Source: Flavobacteriales bacterium UBA3442 (GTDB lineage: Bacteria > Bacteroidota > Bacteroidia > Flavobacteriales > Schleiferiaceae). From it: a DNA stretch of 24,934 bases. The stretch spans positions 1 to 24,934 of the forward strand of contig DFSH01000035.1 in assembly GCA_002378565.1 (NCBI GenBank), written 5' to 3'. The notes under the pieces are model-generated. The model was given only the letters and a program-made list of their open reading frames with translations, was not told where the DNA came from and ran no database searches. The position numbers and the translations under genes are program-made. Positions 1-7,691 of this stretch are shown here, in pieces (positions within the stretch are counted from its first letter, which is position 1; every line of letters starts with the position of its first letter).

Positions 1-342
1 ACGTTAGCTGCTTGCTGGGCAATGGTTGTTGTTTTGATGAGTTTGATGCCAGCGTCGGCATTGCCATCCTTGCTGCTTAACATCAAGGACCTGGTTCTTC
101 ATGCTGTCGCCTATGGCTTGATGTCCTTCCTCATGACGATGGGCAGCCGGTCCCCCATAGGCCCATGGCGTCCAGCTTTGGTTGTCACCCTTCTGGGTAC
201 AGGCCTTGAGTTTTTGCAGCCAATAGTGACAGATGGCCGTGTGTTTTCCACCCATGACTTGATGGCAAATTCCTGCGGCATGATTCTTGGATTATTGATG
301 GCAATGCAATTGAAGACCTGGCTATCAAGGCAGAAAAACTGA
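1..342 (+). CDS. VanZ-like membrane protein, 5' end cut by the window
   Basis: The reading frame is open from base 1, so the true start probably lies upstream; an ATG at 22 is inside the same frame but begins in the middle of a hydrophobic helix. The 113 visible residues hold several membrane segments and the VanZ-like pattern: a helix ending in LMPASALP, then a helix around HAVAYGLMSFLM, then GTGLEFLQPIVTDGRVFSTHDLMANSCG. The ExxQ..R..s..D..aN pattern is typical of VanZ-like proteins of Bacteroidota. The family is named after a teicoplanin-resistance protein, but most members have no known role. In related genomes such genes often sit near glycine-cleavage gcvH or tonB genes; only tonB is visible here. 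A clear terminator follows at 347. Confidence is good for the family and low for any function. Confidence 0.8.
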   Translation, partial: TLAACWAMVVVLMSLMPASALPSLLLNIKDLVLHAVAYGLMSFLMTMGSRSPIGPWRPALVVTLLGTGLEFLQPIVTDGRVFSTHDLMANSCGMILGLLMAMQLKTWLSRQKN

Positions 343-346
343 GTTG

Positions 347-370
347 AGAGACGACTCGTTCGTCTTTTTT
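347..370 (+). terminator. Rho-independent terminator after the VanZ-like gene
   Basis: A perfect 6-bp stem (AGACGA at 349-354 with TCGTCT at 360-365), extendable by one G-U and one A-T pair, closes a 5-base loop and runs straight into six T residues (365-370). It lies 5 bases after the VanZ-like stop codon and separates that gene from tonB. Confidence 0.8.
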
Positions 371-440
371 CAAGGAATTTACCTTAAACCCTTGATTTCA
401 CGCAAGCTCTGCGTAATTTCACCACGCTAAAAATAATAAG

Positions 441-1139
441 ATGAATCCACGTAAAACTGACAAGGCTGATCTTGAAAAGAAGAAGGGTCTTTACCTCCAA
501 ATCGGCATTGTGCTTGCCCTGAGCATGGTGTGGATGGCATTTGAATGGAAGACATTTGAGAGCGGGCCAAGCTCACTTGGAACGCTTGACAATGTGGTAA
601 TCGATGACGACATGATCGCAACGAACCGGAAGCCGCCACCTCCGCCACCCCCGCCGCCGGCAGTTATTGAAATAATCAATATCGTTGACGACAAGGTTGA
701 GATTGACGAAATCCAATTGGAGTCAACAGAGTTTGACGATGACGAAGACATTGAATTGATCGATGAGATTGATGATGACGAGATCTACAATTTTGTCAAT
801 GTGGAATCGCGTCCCATTTTCCCTGGTTGCGAAAACCTGTCTACAGAAGAAGAGCGATCAAATTGTTTTGCGCTTGAGACACAGCGCTTTGTTTTGAGGA
901 ATTTTGAATTCCCTGAAATGGCCATCCAAATGGGCATACAAGGCAAGGTTTGGGTAGAGTTCGTCGTTGACAAGAGTGGTTTAGTCACTGGTGTAGCTAT
1001 TGTTAGGGGTGTCGATAAGCTGTTGGATGATGAGTCCCTGCGCGTTGTCAAAAAACTGCCCCGCATGAAACCAGCAAAGGTTGGCGGTCGATCAGTATCC
1101 ATGCGATACAGCCTGCCAATCAACGCTAGACTGCAGTAA
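441..1139 (+). CDS. tonB: Energy transducer TonB family protein
   Basis: A 232-residue TonB protein, which carries proton-motive energy from an inner-membrane ExbB/ExbD motor to outer-membrane receptors. Layout: cytoplasmic basic start (PRKTDKADLEKKK, 3-15), one membrane helix (about 17-34), a short periplasmic segment, nine consecutive prolines (65-73), a strongly acidic stretch (about 98-114, rich in Asp and Glu), then the C-terminal TonB domain (about 125-232). That domain starts at IFPGC, where C130 and C142 could form the disulfide usual in this Bacteroidota subfamily, and includes the strand pattern MGIQGKVWVEFVVDKSG. Typical TonB linkers elsewhere are Pro-Lys or Pro-Glu rich; the proline-plus-acid form seen here is common in Flavobacteria. 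It is a single-gene unit bounded by terminators on both sides. The exbB/exbD genes are not in the window. Confidence 0.93.
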   Translation: MNPRKTDKADLEKKKGLYLQIGIVLALSMVWMAFEWKTFESGPSSLGTLDNVVIDDDMIATNRKPPPPPPPPPAVIEIINIVDDKVEIDEIQLESTEFDDDEDIELIDEIDDDEIYNFVNVESRPIFPGCENLSTEEERSNCFALETQRFVLRNFEFPEMAIQMGIQGKVWVEFVVDKSGLVTGVAIVRGVDKLLDDESLRVVKKLPRMKPAKVGGRSVSMRYSLPINARLQ

Positions 1140-1156
1140 ACTTCAGCCAATCACAC

Positions 1157-1182
1157 AACCCGGGTTCATCCCGGGTTTTTTT
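1157..1182 (+). terminator. Strong rho-independent terminator after tonB
   Basis: A perfect 8-bp stem, AACCCGGG (1157-1164) with CCCGGGTT (1170-1177), a 5-base TTCAT loop, and a T tract to 1182. It begins 18 bases after the tonB stop. Only 23 bases separate its end from the cysQ start codon. Confidence 0.92.
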
Positions 1183-1205
1183 ATCACAGCCAAATCATTC
1201 CTTGC

Positions 1206-2042
1206 ATGACCTTGTCATCAGCCGTTATTGAGTCCATCCTCCAAGCCGTTTACGAATCTGGCGAAGCCATCATGGAAGTGCAATCACGCATTGGCGGGGT
1301 GGAAGCGTCATTGAAGGCAGACAATAGCCCGGTAACTGAAGCAGACATTGCAGCACATCGCATCATCAACAAGGTTCTTGAACCGACGGGTTTTCCTGTC
1401 TTGAGTGAGGAGGGTCATCACCCCGATTTCGCAAATCGCAAAGACTGGGAGACCCTCTGGGTTGTCGACCCATTGGATGGCACCAAAGAGTTCATAAAAG
1501 GTCGCAACGAGTACACCGTGAATATTGGCCTTGTTCACCAAGGCATTCCCATATTTGGCGTGGTCTACGCCCCTGCTTTAGGGTGGGTTTACCTGGGTGG
1601 ATCTGACATCCCTGCCATGAAGTCCAATGCCCCCATCTCCTACAAGGACATGCTGACACAGGCCATGCGGATGCCAGGACGCCATCCCGATAAACTCACA
1701 GTGGTGGCGAGTCGCTCTCACATGTCTGAAGCTACAGAAGCGTTGTTGGCAGGTTGGGAAGTTGCTCATGGACCCATCGAGAGAGTTAGCATGGGGTCAT
1801 CTTTGAAGATTTGCCTGGTGGCTGAGGGTCGCGCACATGCCTACCCTCGTGCGGCACCGACCATGGAATGGGACACTGCTGCAGGCCACGCCGTAGCGAC
1901 AGCTGCCGGCTGCAACGTCTTCCGAATCGACCACTTGGATGGAAAAATCACGTGGTCTGAACCCTTGGCGTACAACAAGGAAAATTTGCTCAATCCGCAT
2001 TTCTTGATATGCGGTGCAGACTACCTTTGTGGTCATGCGTGA
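1206..2042 (+). CDS. cysQ: 3'(2'),5'-bisphosphate nucleotidase CysQ
   Basis: A 278-residue member of the inositol-monophosphatase superfamily. CysQ removes the 3'-phosphate from PAP (and PAPS), the by-product of sulfate activation, in the cytoplasm at the inner membrane. Metal-site motifs are complete: D47 in VTEADIAAH, the acidic pair E68-E69 in VLSEEGHH, D88-P-L-D91-G-T in the diagnostic DPLDGTKEF, and D223 in EWDTAAGHA near the C terminus. Length is normal for CysQ (about 250-280). Its stop codon lies 8 bases inside the proposed start of ctaB, so the two are probably translated together. No other sulfur-assimilation gene is nearby; in related genomes cysQ often stands by cysC/cysD/cysN. 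Its position at the head of an oxidase gene run is a matter of context, not function. Confidence 0.93.
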   Translation: MTLSSAVIESILQAVYESGEAIMEVQSRIGGVEASLKADNSPVTEADIAAHRIINKVLEPTGFPVLSEEGHHPDFANRKDWETLWVVDPLDGTKEFIKGRNEYTVNIGLVHQGIPIFGVVYAPALGWVYLGGSDIPAMKSNAPISYKDMLTQAMRMPGRHPDKLTVVASRSHMSEATEALLAGWEVAHGPIERVSMGSSLKICLVAEGRAHAYPRAAPTMEWDTAAGHAVATAAGCNVFRIDHLDGKITWSEPLAYNKENLLNPHFLICGADYLCGHA

Positions 2043-2889
2043 TGTTGCTCTTTTACTGAAATTTCGCCTTGCCTTCACTGTGGTATTCTCCGCAGTTGCT
2101 GGCTATTTGTTGGGTGCTCCTGAAGTGGATGCCTTTCATCTAATCACCTTGACTATTGGTGGCTTTGCCATCGTGGCCTCAAGCAACGCATTCAATCAAC
2201 TATGGGAAATTGAGCGAGATGCTCTGATGGACCGAACCAAAAACCGCCCACTGCCAACAGGCCGCATGTCTAGGGTTGCTGGCTTTGCATGGGCTATTGG
2301 GCTAGGGCTGGTTGGCACAATTGCATTGAGCATGTTGAATGCTGTCACGGCAGGTTTTGGGCTACTGAGCATGCTGCTGTATGTCTTGGTCTACACCCCC
2401 ATGAAGGCTAAATCACCTTGGTCTGTTTTGGTCGGAGCCTTTCCTGGAGCTATTCCCTTTTTGTTGGGATGGGTCTCTGTCACGGGAGACTTTGGTATTG
2501 AGCCAGGTGTGCTTTTTGGCATTCAATTCCTATGGCAATTTCCCCATTTTTGGGCTATAGCATGGCTGGGCTATGACGATTATGCGAAGGCGGGCTATTT
2601 CCTTTTGCCCACAAGGAAAAAGGACAGCACAGCAACCCATATGTCGGTGGTGTACACCCTTTGGATGATCTTTTTCAGTTTGCTGCCTGCCTTTGGCGTG
2701 ACGGGCACCTTGGAGCTGAGCTCTGTGGCCGCGGTACTGGTGTTCTTGTTAGGCATGGATGTCTTGCGATTGGCCGTGACCCACCACCGAAAGCCAAGCG
2801 ATGCCTGTGCAAAGGCCTTGATGTTTGGCACCATCCGATACTTACCCCTGCTTCAACTTGTTTATGTCATTGACCATTTTATCTCATGA
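2035..2889 (+). CDS. ctaB: Protoheme IX farnesyltransferase (heme O synthase)
   Basis: An integral membrane UbiA-family enzyme that adds a farnesyl group to protoheme to make heme O, the first step towards heme A or heme O for terminal oxidases. With the ATG at 2035 the protein has 284 residues. The first polyprenyl-diphosphate motif reads NQLWEIERDALMDRTKNRPLP (N54, E58, D62, D66), followed by the CtaB-typical RPLPTGRMS; the second is YDDYAKAGYFLLPT (from Y180). About eight or nine membrane helices are evident. An in-frame ATG at 2014 would add seven residues but overlaps cysQ by 29 bases; 2035 gives an 8-base overlap and starts nearer the first helix (VALLLKFRLAF), so I prefer it. It overlaps the next gene by ATGA. 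Adjacent oxidase subunit genes support the CtaB assignment over other UbiA enzymes. Confidence 0.93.
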   Translation: MRDVALLLKFRLAFTVVFSAVAGYLLGAPEVDAFHLITLTIGGFAIVASSNAFNQLWEIERDALMDRTKNRPLPTGRMSRVAGFAWAIGLGLVGTIALSMLNAVTAGFGLLSMLLYVLVYTPMKAKSPWSVLVGAFPGAIPFLLGWVSVTGDFGIEPGVLFGIQFLWQFPHFWAIAWLGYDDYAKAGYFLLPTRKKDSTATHMSVVYTLWMIFFSLLPAFGVTGTLELSSVAAVLVFLLGMDVLRLAVTHHRKPSDACAKALMFGTIRYLPLLQLVYVIDHFIS

Positions 2890-3464
2890 GTGAAACCCTC
2901 AGTCCCCAACAGCGTAGTAAAAAACCCCTTTTATGGGTTAGTATGGCCAGCATAGGTATGGCCTTTGCAGGTTTGACTTCCGGCTATCTGGTGTCCAAGT
3001 CATCCCTTGAAGGCAAAGGTGCATGGCTGGACTTCCCCCTTCCTGAAGCCTTCTATTACAGCACGATTTTTATTGTGATTTCAAGCGCATTGCTGATCCT
3101 TGCGGGTGTGGCATTGAAGCAAGATGCAAACAAGCGATTTGCGGCCCTGGTGTTTGGTTCATTTGCCTTTGGGTTGGCATTCATGGTCTCCCAAATAACC
3201 GCTTGGCTCAGCCTCATGGATCAAGGTATTTGGTTCACAGGGGTAAAAAGTCAGGCTGCAGGTTCGTGGTTGTATGTCATAACCTGGTTCCACTGGATGC
3301 ATGTATTGGCAGGGGTTATTGTCTTGCTTGTAGTTATGGTAAAGGCTTTGAGCAATAGATACAATCAGTCAAATCGGTTGGGTTTTGACCTTGCTGTCCA
3401 GTTCTGGCATTATTTGGGTGGATTATGGCTTTACCTCCTCTTATTTTTAGTCTTTCTGCGTTAA
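2886..3464 (+). CDS. Cytochrome c oxidase subunit III-like protein, short form
   Basis: A 192-residue membrane protein of the heme-copper oxidase subunit III family, starting in an ATGA overlap with ctaB. Five hydrophobic segments are visible, matching the five-helix bacterial form. The family signatures sit in the C-terminal half: the helix with WFHWMHVLAGVIVLL and the final helix with QFWHYLGGLWLYLLLFLVF, each containing the conserved histidine. Subunit III does not bind redox metals; it stabilises the catalytic core and may help proton uptake. Many Flavobacteria carry two adjacent subunit III genes of different length, as here. The catalytic subunits I and II are not in the window, so they must be encoded elsewhere. 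The family is certain; the specific oxidase (caa3 or aa3 type) is inferred. Confidence 0.9.
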   Translation: MSETLSPQQRSKKPLLWVSMASIGMAFAGLTSGYLVSKSSLEGKGAWLDFPLPEAFYYSTIFIVISSALLILAGVALKQDANKRFAALVFGSFAFGLAFMVSQITAWLSLMDQGIWFTGVKSQAAGSWLYVITWFHWMHVLAGVIVLLVVMVKALSNRYNQSNRLGFDLAVQFWHYLGGLWLYLLLFLVFLR

Positions 3465-3491
3465 TTTTGCAGGCAAAACAAACAAACTCCT

Positions 3492-4400
3492 ATGACGACA
3501 GATACGCAACCAACCTGGGGCGGCAACAGTGAGCCAATGAAGGCGGAATATGGCAAACTGATGATGTGGTTCTTCCTTGTCTCAGATGCTTTGACCTTTT
3601 CTGGATTTCTCGTAGCGTATGGGCTGTCCCGTTTTCGCTTTGTTGATTCTTGGCCCATGGCGGAGGATGTTTTTACCCATTTCCCCGGCATAACAGGTGA
3701 TCAACCCCTTTTGTATGTTGCCTTGATGACATTCATTCTTATCATGTCATCCGTGACCATGGTATTGGCAGTGAGTGCAGGTCATGAAAGAAAGCAAAGC
3801 AGGGTTGCTTGGTGGATGGTTGCGACCATCATTGGTGGTGCCTTATTCTTGGGTTCGCAAGCATGGGAGTGGTATCACTTCATCGTTGGTGATAAAGGTG
3901 CGGTTGAATTGAGGGATGGATCCATCATGAAGATTGCTGATGATCGAACAGGCGAGGTGATGTCTTTGTCGCAATTGATTCATGGCATGGAAGATGGTCA
4001 TGCAGCCAATCACCTTGATGTGTTCACCACGGAGGATGTCCGCCATGCTATTGAAGCCAATGAGCACATTGTGCTTCAGAACCCCGGCAGGGAGCACGTG
4101 AGCTTGGATCGCTCAGCGACCTTGAAGGTCATGGCACAAGCAGAGGTTATACAGGGTGCAAACATGAGCCACAACGAGTATGGTGAAAAACAGTTTGCCA
4201 ACTTCTTTTTCTTTATCACAGGCTTTCACGGCTTCCACGTTTTCTCTGGGGTGGTCTTCAATTTCATTGTATTCTACAACACCTTGCTTGGCACCTATGA
4301 AAAGCGTAAGAGCTATATCATGGTTGAAAAGGTTGGCCTGTATTGGCACTTTGTTGACCTGGTATGGGTCTTTGTATTCACTTTCTTTTACTTGGTATAG
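3492..4400 (+). CDS. Cytochrome c oxidase subunit III, long form with soluble insert
   Basis: A 302-residue subunit III paralogue of the preceding gene. It begins with a short polar arm and the helix KLMMWFFLVSDALTFSGFL (the usual start of subunit III), and ends with FFFFITGFHGFHVFSGVVFN and VGLYWHFVDLVWVFVFTFFYLV, carrying the conserved histidines. Between helices three and four lies a hydrophilic insert of about 90 residues (about 132-230) rich in charged residues (for example REHVSLDRSATLKVMAQAEV), absent from the short paralogue. This accounts for the length difference. The insert lies on one face of the membrane and is likely a docking surface; that is inference. Neighbours encode subunit IV, a SCO copper chaperone and heme O synthase, placing it in the aerobic oxidase. 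Confidence 0.92.
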   Translation: MTTDTQPTWGGNSEPMKAEYGKLMMWFFLVSDALTFSGFLVAYGLSRFRFVDSWPMAEDVFTHFPGITGDQPLLYVALMTFILIMSSVTMVLAVSAGHERKQSRVAWWMVATIIGGALFLGSQAWEWYHFIVGDKGAVELRDGSIMKIADDRTGEVMSLSQLIHGMEDGHAANHLDVFTTEDVRHAIEANEHIVLQNPGREHVSLDRSATLKVMAQAEVIQGANMSHNEYGEKQFANFFFFITGFHGFHVFSGVVFNFIVFYNTLLGTYEKRKSYIMVEKVGLYWHFVDLVWVFVFTFFYLV

Positions 4401-4402
4401 CT

Positions 4403-4723
4403 ATGTCAAACGAACACGCACCCACCGGAACAGCTTGGATCTGGAAGATCTTTTGGTTGTTGTTAGCAATCACCGCTATTGAAGTTGCTCTAGGCATCGT
4501 CAAGCCAGAATTTTTGCTTGTGCAATTTTCTGGAACCAGTTTGCTCAACTTGATTTTCATTGGCATGACCTTGGTTAAGGCTGCCTACATCGTGCAGTAC
4601 TTCATGCATTTGAAATACGAAGTGTCAACCCTTCGTCGTGCAATATACTTGCCTGCATTGATTTTAATACCGTATTTGACTGCCATCATTTTGATCGAAG
4701 GTCAAGCCCTTTACGGCGTCTAG
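4403..4723 (+). CDS. Cytochrome c oxidase subunit IV family protein
   Basis: A 106-residue protein with three membrane helices (about 12-30, 42-62, 75-97), matching the small bacterial COX4/CyoD-type subunit. The motif KAAYIVQYFMHLKYE between helices two and three is the family hallmark. The start at 4403 lies 3 bases after the upstream stop and gives a normal polar N terminus; an in-frame ATG at 4364 would add a segment translated from inside the subunit III gene and is rejected. Subunit IV is thought to help assemble or stabilise the catalytic core. It is 6 bases upstream of the SCO1 gene. Confidence 0.9.
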   Translation: MSNEHAPTGTAWIWKIFWLLLAITAIEVALGIVKPEFLLVQFSGTSLLNLIFIGMTLVKAAYIVQYFMHLKYEVSTLRRAIYLPALILIPYLTAIILIEGQALYGV

Positions 4724-4729
4724 ACTGCC

Positions 4730-5410
4730 ATGTTAAAAAAGCGTTTACTGTTGGCGGTGATCATCGTCGTTCCCATGACCTTGTACATGCTGTCCTTGAT
4801 CATCAGTGGAGAAGTGAATTTTAGAACTTTAGCAACCATGGCCCCCGGCCCTGGCCATGCAGAGAGTTCCATCCCGAGCTACAGCCTGACACAGTCCAAC
4901 GGCAACACATGGACGGAGGATTCATTGCAAGGGAAGGTTGTTATTGCCAGCTTCTTTTTCACCTCCTGTCCGAGCATTTGCCCCGCCATGAATTTTCATT
5001 TAAAGGCCGTTCATGATCGGATGTCAGCCTACAAAGATGTGGTCTTTGTCAGCTACACCGTGGACCCCCTGCATGACACACCTGCTGTATTAGCTAACTA
5101 CAAGTCGGAACTGGGTGTTGGTGATTCAGATAAATGGACTTTCCTCACGGGTGACCGCGAGTTGATTTATGACATGGCAACAGCCTATTACCTGGCTGCA
5201 TCACAAGATTCAAGCGCAGAGGGTGGCTACTCCCATTCCCAATCAGCTGTCTTGATTGACTGGGAAGGTGTCATGCGAACACGAATCCAAGATGACGGCA
5301 ACCCCCTGGGAGCCTACGATGTTTCTGAAGCCTATTTGGTGGATGAGCTCATTGACGATGTCAGGGTGCTTGTGAAAGAGTACAGAAAAGTGAAAATGCA
5401 TATCAATTAA
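4730..5410 (+). CDS. SCO1/SenC-type copper chaperone for oxidase assembly
   Basis: A 226-residue membrane-anchored thioredoxin-fold protein that delivers or reduces copper for the CuA site of oxidase subunit II. It has an N-terminal anchor helix (about 5-26), then the periplasmic domain. The copper ligands are all visible: C80 and C84 in the CxxxC motif (TSCPSICPAMN) and H169 in GYSHSQSAVLID. The sequence SYTVDPLHDTP (108-118) is the usual SCO signature. Length and layout are ordinary. The setting between oxidase subunit IV and DUF420 supports a role in maturing the oxidase whose subunits are encoded just upstream. Confidence 0.95.
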   Translation: MLKKRLLLAVIIVVPMTLYMLSLIISGEVNFRTLATMAPGPGHAESSIPSYSLTQSNGNTWTEDSLQGKVVIASFFFTSCPSICPAMNFHLKAVHDRMSAYKDVVFVSYTVDPLHDTPAVLANYKSELGVGDSDKWTFLTGDRELIYDMATAYYLAASQDSSAEGGYSHSQSAVLIDWEGVMRTRIQDDGNPLGAYDVSEAYLVDELIDDVRVLVKEYRKVKMHIN

Positions 5411-5424
5411 TCTGCCATTCTACC

Positions 5425-5979
5425 ATGCAGAAAACAACCCATCCCAACGACCGATTCATGGTGCCACTCATCACTGGCTTGTCCATCGTTGTTCCACTGG
5501 CAGTAGCTGCCTTGTTTTTGATGCCTGAAACATGGAAAATCCAATGGGGTCATAACAATTTCAGAAGCTTGCCATTTTTCCATGCCGTGTTGAACGGATC
5601 CACAACTGTTTTGCTCTTGATAGCCTTTGGGATGATTAAATCCAAGAATGTGGCGATTCACCGTTTGGCCAACGTTTCTGCCTTCACCTTGTCTGCCGTT
5701 TTCTTGCTGAGTTATGTCTTGTCACATTTGTCCAATCCAGATGTCCATTATGGCGGAGAAGGCACACTGCGTTACGTGTATTTTTTCATTTTGGTGACGC
5801 ACATTGTTTTGTCAGTTTTTGTCTTGCCATTGGCCATGTTTACTATTTACTCTGCAATCACAAATCGACTGACATTGCACAAGCGCTTGGTTAAGTGGAC
5901 CTTTCCAATCTGGCTCTATGTAGCCGTCACAGGCGTTTTGGTTTACGTATTCATGGCGCCCTATTACCCCATGGCATGA
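5425..5979 (+). CDS. DUF420 family membrane protein
   Basis: A 184-residue protein with five membrane helices, matching the DUF420 family. Histidines typical of the family are present in the helices or their edges: PFFHAVLNGST (about residue 53), VAIHRLAN, LVTHIVLS and LHKRLVKW. DUF420 proteins have no proven function, but they repeatedly occur beside SCO1 and oxidase genes in Bacteroidota and Bacillota and resemble the CtaG/CtaM-like helpers of oxidase assembly; that link is by context. The histidine pattern suggests metal or heme contact, which is inference. The stop overlaps the next start as ATGA. Confidence 0.85.
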   Translation: MQKTTHPNDRFMVPLITGLSIVVPLAVAALFLMPETWKIQWGHNNFRSLPFFHAVLNGSTTVLLLIAFGMIKSKNVAIHRLANVSAFTLSAVFLLSYVLSHLSNPDVHYGGEGTLRYVYFFILVTHIVLSVFVLPLAMFTIYSAITNRLTLHKRLVKWTFPIWLYVAVTGVLVYVFMAPYYPMA

Positions 5980-6206
5980 GGTCAAGGGCACTTGTTTGTT
6001 TGATTCTGCTTGTCGGACAGATGCAGAGTTTTGCCCAATGTGCCATGTGCAAAGCATCTGCTGAAGCCGCGCAAAAAGAAGGCGATACCATCGCAGATGG
6101 CTTGAATGTGGGCATCTTGTACCTCATGGCATTCCCCTATCTAACGCTTGCAGTCATTGCCATTTTGTGGTATCGCCACAATAAAAAACGCCAGGCAAAA
6201 GATTAG
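5976..6206 (+). CDS. Small CxxC membrane protein at the end of the oxidase genes
   Basis: A 76-residue protein whose ATG overlaps the DUF420 stop (ATGA). This start gives a clear signal peptide (RSRALVCLILLVGQMQSFAQ, about 2-21); a longer in-frame start at 5895 would run through the DUF420 gene and is not needed. Straight after the predicted cleavage region comes CAMCKASAEAAQKEG, with two cysteines in CxxC spacing, then one membrane helix (ILYLMAFPYLTLAVIAILWY) and a basic cytoplasmic tail (RHNKKRQAKD). The residue before the first cysteine is Gln, so it does not fit a lipobox. Similar small proteins are known to me as hypothetical proteins of Flavobacteria. A periplasmic CxxC next to SCO1 suggests a copper or thiol-redox role in oxidase assembly, but this is inference. 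Confidence 0.82.
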   Translation: MRSRALVCLILLVGQMQSFAQCAMCKASAEAAQKEGDTIADGLNVGILYLMAFPYLTLAVIAILWYRHNKKRQAKD

Positions 6207-6230
6207 CATGGTTATTGCGAACTTGCGGGC

Positions 6231-7682
6231 ATGAAATGTACAGCCATCATTGGCCTCGCCGTCATGAGCCTAACGGGCATGCAGGCCCAGCCCTCCCTGA
6301 CTACCCTGGACCTCTCTGCTTGCATAGACAAGGCATTGGCCTACAGCTATTCTCTCAAGCAAAGCAACAACAACCTTCGCGCCAGCCATGGTGATGTGCA
6401 GGCAAGCATGGGCAGCATGTTGCCTCAAGTCAATCTTGGTGCAGGCAATGGCTGGAATGCAGGTTTGGTTGTTGATCCCGTGACCAATCAGGTTCAAACC
6501 AATACCCTGGGCACCGCCTCGGGCTCATTGGGGATGAGTTTGAATGTCTTTGATGGCGGACAGAACTTGAATCGTTGGCGTCAAGCTAAAGTGAATGCTG
6601 CAGTGGCCATGTTGCAAGTTGACAATGCTGCTCAGTTGGTCGTCTTGAATACGGCATCGCAATACCTGACCTTGCTTGTTGCCATTGAGGCAGAGCGCAT
6701 TGCAATAGGACAAGAAACCCTGTCGGAAAAACAACTTCAACGAACCCAAACGATGCATGATGCTGGAGCGATTTCGCTGTCAGAATTGTTGCAAGCCAAG
6801 TCCCAATTGGCCAGAGATATTCAAAGGGTGGTTGCCGCCATGGCACAAAGGAGCTTGGCACATTTATCCCTGTCTCAAACCATGGGGATGACTGAAGAGT
6901 TCTCTATTGACGGCACCTTGCTGGGCATCAATGACAAGCCAACAGCAGAACTGGCGATTCAACCAACCGTCCTTTATGCGGCATCCAATGGCAAACAGCC
7001 AAGCATCCAAATGGCCACCCTTCAGGTGCAGTCCAGTGACTTAGCTGTGAAAGTGGCAAAAGCTGCCAGGTTGCCCCGCCTGAGCATGAGCGGCCAAATG
7101 AGCACCAGCTATTCAGATAGAGCCCTCAAGCAAACCGGTAGCACAAGCGCTGTGGGAGAAATTGGGTACTTCATCAGCCCACAGGGGAACCAAATCCCTG
7201 TGATGACAACGTATCAGATTCCAACATTTACTGCCGTGAATCTTCAGGATCAATTCAACAACAACCGCCGGCAATATGTGGGATTCAACCTGTCCATTCC
7301 TGTCTTCAGTGGATTCCAAATAGCCAATAGCATTCAGCGTGCACAAGTGCAGCACGACAATGCCGCCTTACAATTGATGCAAGAGGAGGACAGCTACCGA
7401 CAAGTGATTGAGCGCGCACACCATGATGCACAATCTGCGTGGAAAAACCACGAGGCAGCAAAGGCAGCTTTGGTGGCAGCCAAGCGATCTTTGGATGATG
7501 CACAGATTCGCCGAGAAGAGGGCATCATGAATGCCTTGGATTATGCTCGAATTCAAGACAGCTATTATGCTGCCTCTAGTGAGGCCATTCGATCCAAATA
7601 TGACGCCATATTCAAGAACTACATCTTGACATTTTACGCCAACCCTCCGCAGTACCATGCTGAGGATCAACGCCAATTTTAA
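6231..7682 (+). CDS. TolC-family outer-membrane efflux protein
   Basis: A 483-residue outer-membrane channel protein. It has a signal peptide (about 1-19, ending MQAQ), then two homologous halves of long amphipathic helices typical of TolC: the first around ACIDKALAYSYSLKQSNNNL and the coiled-coil region 120-215, the second around 355-470 (from QRAQVQHDNAALQLMQEEDS). The FDGGQNLNRWRQAK and FSGFQIANSIQRAQ segments are the equivalent turns from beta-strand to helix in each half. Together with the adaptor encoded 9 bases downstream it would form the outer part of a three-component export system. The substrate is unknown. The inner-membrane pump usually found with such a pair is not encoded in the window. 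Confidence 0.92.
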   Translation: MKCTAIIGLAVMSLTGMQAQPSLTTLDLSACIDKALAYSYSLKQSNNNLRASHGDVQASMGSMLPQVNLGAGNGWNAGLVVDPVTNQVQTNTLGTASGSLGMSLNVFDGGQNLNRWRQAKVNAAVAMLQVDNAAQLVVLNTASQYLTLLVAIEAERIAIGQETLSEKQLQRTQTMHDAGAISLSELLQAKSQLARDIQRVVAAMAQRSLAHLSLSQTMGMTEEFSIDGTLLGINDKPTAELAIQPTVLYAASNGKQPSIQMATLQVQSSDLAVKVAKAARLPRLSMSGQMSTSYSDRALKQTGSTSAVGEIGYFISPQGNQIPVMTTYQIPTFTAVNLQDQFNNNRRQYVGFNLSIPVFSGFQIANSIQRAQVQHDNAALQLMQEEDSYRQVIERAHHDAQSAWKNHEAAKAALVAAKRSLDDAQIRREEGIMNALDYARIQDSYYAASSEAIRSKYDAIFKNYILTFYANPPQYHAEDQRQF

Positions 7683-7691
7683 GTTACCGCT

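Noticed and set aside
633..660. C-rich repetitive tract as a possible DNA repeat
   Set aside because: It encodes the polyproline linker of TonB and needs no other explanation.
785..1150. 121-codon minus-strand open frame opposite tonB
   Set aside because: Composition is serine/threonine-rich shadow sequence; tonB on the plus strand has full domain support.
2014..2034. Upstream in-frame ATG for ctaB
   Set aside because: It lengthens the overlap with cysQ to 29 bases and adds seven residues ahead of a normal first segment; the ATG at 2035 is the simpler start, though 2014 cannot be excluded.
4364..4402. Longer start for the oxidase subunit IV gene
   Set aside because: The extra 13 residues would be read from within the subunit III gene in another frame; the ATG at 4403 gives the usual polar N terminus.
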